From Ignavibacterium sp. (lineage in GTDB: Bacteria; Zixibacteria; MSB-5A5; GN15; PGXB01): 42,565 bases of DNA. Shown here one piece after another: positions 41,549 through 42,565 of this stretch. Where the stretch lies: positions 1 to 42,565 of the forward strand of contig DYGG01000028.1 in NCBI GenBank assembly GCA_020724775.1, given 5' to 3'. Every line of letters begins with the position of its first letter. Within the stretch, counting starts at the first letter, position 1. Made by a program: the position numbers and the translations under genes. Below the pieces are notes generated by a model. It was not told the DNA's origin and did not search any database. It saw nothing but the letters and a program-made list of their open reading frames with translations.

Positions 41549-41851
41549 TTACTTTGTCAGTTCAATACCGCAGCCGGGACAATGTTTTGGATTAAGTCTG
41601 TGCCAGAGAAGTTTGCGACATCCGGGGCAGCGCCACTGGGAGAGAGTGTATGCCAATCCTCCCAGAGTTAGAATCGCGGCCGCGATATAAGCATATTCGA
41701 TATCCATGTACTTGCCGGGCAGGACGCCGACTGACTGGGCATATCCAACGGCAACCAGCAGGAAGAAGATGGAAAACATAATCCGGAACTGACGAACACG
41801 TCGGCTTCTCGATTCGGCGAAAGCCTGAACAGGGTCAAATACTTCGTTCAT
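41549..41851 (-). CDS. Small membrane protein with C-terminal zinc ribbon
   Basis: 100 aa. Two hydrophobic helices (about 24-40 and 53-69) are followed by a CPGC...CPGC zinc-ribbon (CPGCRKLLW and CPGCGIELTK). I do not recognise a specific family. Both termini are probably cytoplasmic and the ribbon may bind zinc or a partner protein. The gene is transcribed alone. Confidence 0.75.
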   Translation of the reverse strand: MNEVFDPVQAFAESRSRRVRQFRIMFSIFFLLVAVGYAQSVGVLPGKYMDIEYAYIAAAILTLGGLAYTLSQWRCPGCRKLLWHRLNPKHCPGCGIELTK

Positions 41852-42201
41852 AAAGACCTTCCTTTCGGCCTTTTGGGGCCAACATAGATAATGCGTGCTC
41901 TTTATATGATTTTCAAACCCAGGATGCTTGGTATTAAGCTATATCGGTTGTACTATTAGGAGGCTTGATTGGGAGGAGCCATCTTTTCGGCTTGCTGTAT
42001 GAAAATTGTACTATGCGGCGGGAGGGCGGTGACAGGCGCTGTCACAACGATTTAAGGACAGGAGTGCGATAGTGGGAACCGCCTTTCCCTCAACGGGTTC
42101 GGGCGGTTGGCCCGGGAGGAAGGTCTGAATGTTTTTGGGATTACCTCGGTTAATCAGAGGGAGAGCGGGCAGATGAGGAGAGGCTGCCCGCGCACAAAAT
42201 G

Positions 42202-42247
42202 GCGGCAGGTCACACCCCCGACAGGAGTCGGGGGCAAGACCTGCCGC
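42202..42247. repeat. Nested palindrome of 10 + 8 base pairs
   Basis: Outer arms GCGGCAGGTC (42202-42211) and GACCTGCCGC (42238-42247) pair perfectly. Inside them CCCCCGAC (42215-42222) and GTCGGGGG (42227-42234) also pair perfectly around an AGGA loop, with symmetric 3-base internal loops. There is no T tract, so it is not a typical terminator. A partial arm, GACCTGCGGC, recurs at the window edge (42554-42563). Confidence 0.8.
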
Positions 42248-42301
42248 AACGGTAGCGGGGAAGCCGAGCGGCTCCTCGCAATGACGCGGGAATAACAGAG
42301 T

Positions 42302-42353
42302 GTCAAAACCGCCGCTCGTGACACGCAGTGGACACCGGACTCAGGGGAATGAC
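42302..42353. repeat. GTCAAAAC repeat, copy 1
   Basis: About 50 bases beginning GTCAAAACCGCCGCTCGT and ending GGGGAATGAC. It aligns with copy 2 through the shared GTCAAAACC-CCGCTCGT start, a shared TGGACA in the middle and a G-rich end. Confidence 0.7.
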
Positions 42354-42390
42354 TTACGGTGCGTCATTGCCATATCAAGCCACTCTCTGG

Positions 42391-42432
42391 ATTCCCGCTC
42401 CCCGCTTTCGCGAGGACAAGTTTCGCGGGAAT
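42391..42432. repeat. ATTCCCGC...GCGGGAAT inverted repeat
   Basis: 8-base inverted arms 26 bases apart, with a degenerate inner CGCTTTCGCG/TTTCGCGG core. It resembles the widespread ATTCCCGC-GCGGGAAT dispersed hairpin family found in many bacteria. Confidence 0.6.
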
Positions 42433-42501
42433 GACAGCAGAGAGAGCAGGCACTCTCACTGCGACAGGCGAAGTCAATTAGTCTTAGGAACTACCTTGGC
42501 T

Positions 42502-42556
42502 GTCAAAACCCCCGCTCGTCACGCGCGATGGACAAGTGGTTCGGGGGGATTTTGAC
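42502..42556. repeat. GTCAAAAC repeat, copy 2
   Basis: About 55 bases, GTCAAAACCCCCGCTCGT to GGGGGGATTTTGAC. Its ends are inverted copies of one another (GTCAAAA at 42502-42508 and TTTTGAC at 42550-42556), so it can fold into an imperfect hairpin. It is similar to copy 1, about 150 bases to the left. Confidence 0.7.
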
Positions 42557-42565
42557 CTGCGGCGC

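Larger units (their letters stand above)
41852..42565. other. Gene-free right end with several hairpin repeats
   Basis: No convincing gene is present in this 714-base stretch. From about 42000 on, it is a dense array of inverted repeats: GTGACAG/CTGTCAC (42029-42045), GCGGGCAG/CTGCCCGC (42165-42191), a large nested palindrome (42202-42247), ATTCCCGC/GCGGGAAT (42391-42432) and two copies of a GTCAAAAC element. The pattern suggests an intergenic repeat cluster of the REP or MITE sort. Confidence 0.65.

Noticed and set aside
42107-42555. Two short plus-strand frames near the right end
   Set aside because: They run through the hairpin repeats and have no conserved features or ribosome-binding sites.
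41852-42565. CRISPR array among the right-end repeats
   Set aside because: Repeats are few, imperfect, unevenly spaced and self-palindromic, with no regular spacers and no cas genes.

Overview
The window comes from a diderm, flagellated, uncultured bacterium. P-ring and L-ring genes (flgI, flgH, flgA) require an outer membrane. A secreted protein ends in a type IX-style FlgD-like sorting domain, and two others end in PEP-CTERM exosortase signals. FliW/CsrA control of flagellin occurs alongside sigma-54/NtrC and sigma-28 signals. This mix fits the FCB group, possibly Zixibacteria or a relative; the phylum is inference, the diderm flagellate call is firm.

Layout. Positions 1-13246 (minus strand) hold a late flagellar block, read right to left: flgF, flgG, flgA, flgH, flgI, flgJ (fused to a lytic transglycosylase), flgN, flgK, csrA, flgL, fliW, a TPR/glycosyltransferase protein, then fliC, which runs off the left edge. 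Positions 13684-14955 (plus strand) carry a secreted cohesin-like protein with a C-terminal sorting domain, inserted between two flagellar blocks. Positions 14978-21691 (minus) hold the early block flgB, flgC, an unrecognised 107-aa gene, fliE, fliF, fliG, fliH, fliI, fliJ. Positions 21846-28825 (minus) are a motility and regulation island: a PP2C phosphatase, an anti-sigma-kinase/STAS fusion, a CheY-like receiver, an FlrB-like kinase, an FlrC-like sigma-54 activator, motA and motB. Positions 29287-30725 (plus) carry two PEP-CTERM proteins. Positions 30737-41851 (minus) are mostly housekeeping: der, a DUF512 radical-SAM protein, tRNA-Gly(CCC), menA-like, tatC, nrdR, dCMP deaminase, SAM hydrolase, PPC protein, cutA, a thiamine-binding-like protein, glyA, rpiB, ilvE, a PilZ-like protein and a zinc-ribbon membrane protein. 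The right end (about 42000-42565) is non-coding and full of hairpin repeats.

How it fits together. Sigma-54-type promoters (GG-N10-GC with TTGC) sit just before flgB and flgF, and a two-component sigma-54 activator is encoded nearby, which suggests an FlrBC-like class of middle genes. Sigma-28-type promoters precede fliC and, more weakly, motA. The fliC leader carries a hairpin showing AGGA in its loop plus a second GGA in the ribosome-binding site. That is the two-site architecture of CsrA-repressed flagellin leaders, and csrA and fliW lie in the same block. A second GGA-loop hairpin precedes fliF. The window therefore appears to hold a layered control system: partner switching and phosphorelay, sigma-54, sigma-28, and FliW/CsrA translation control. 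Not present here: flgD, flgE, fliK, fliL-fliR, flhA/B, fliD, fliA, rpoN, flgM, exosortase and type IX secretion genes.
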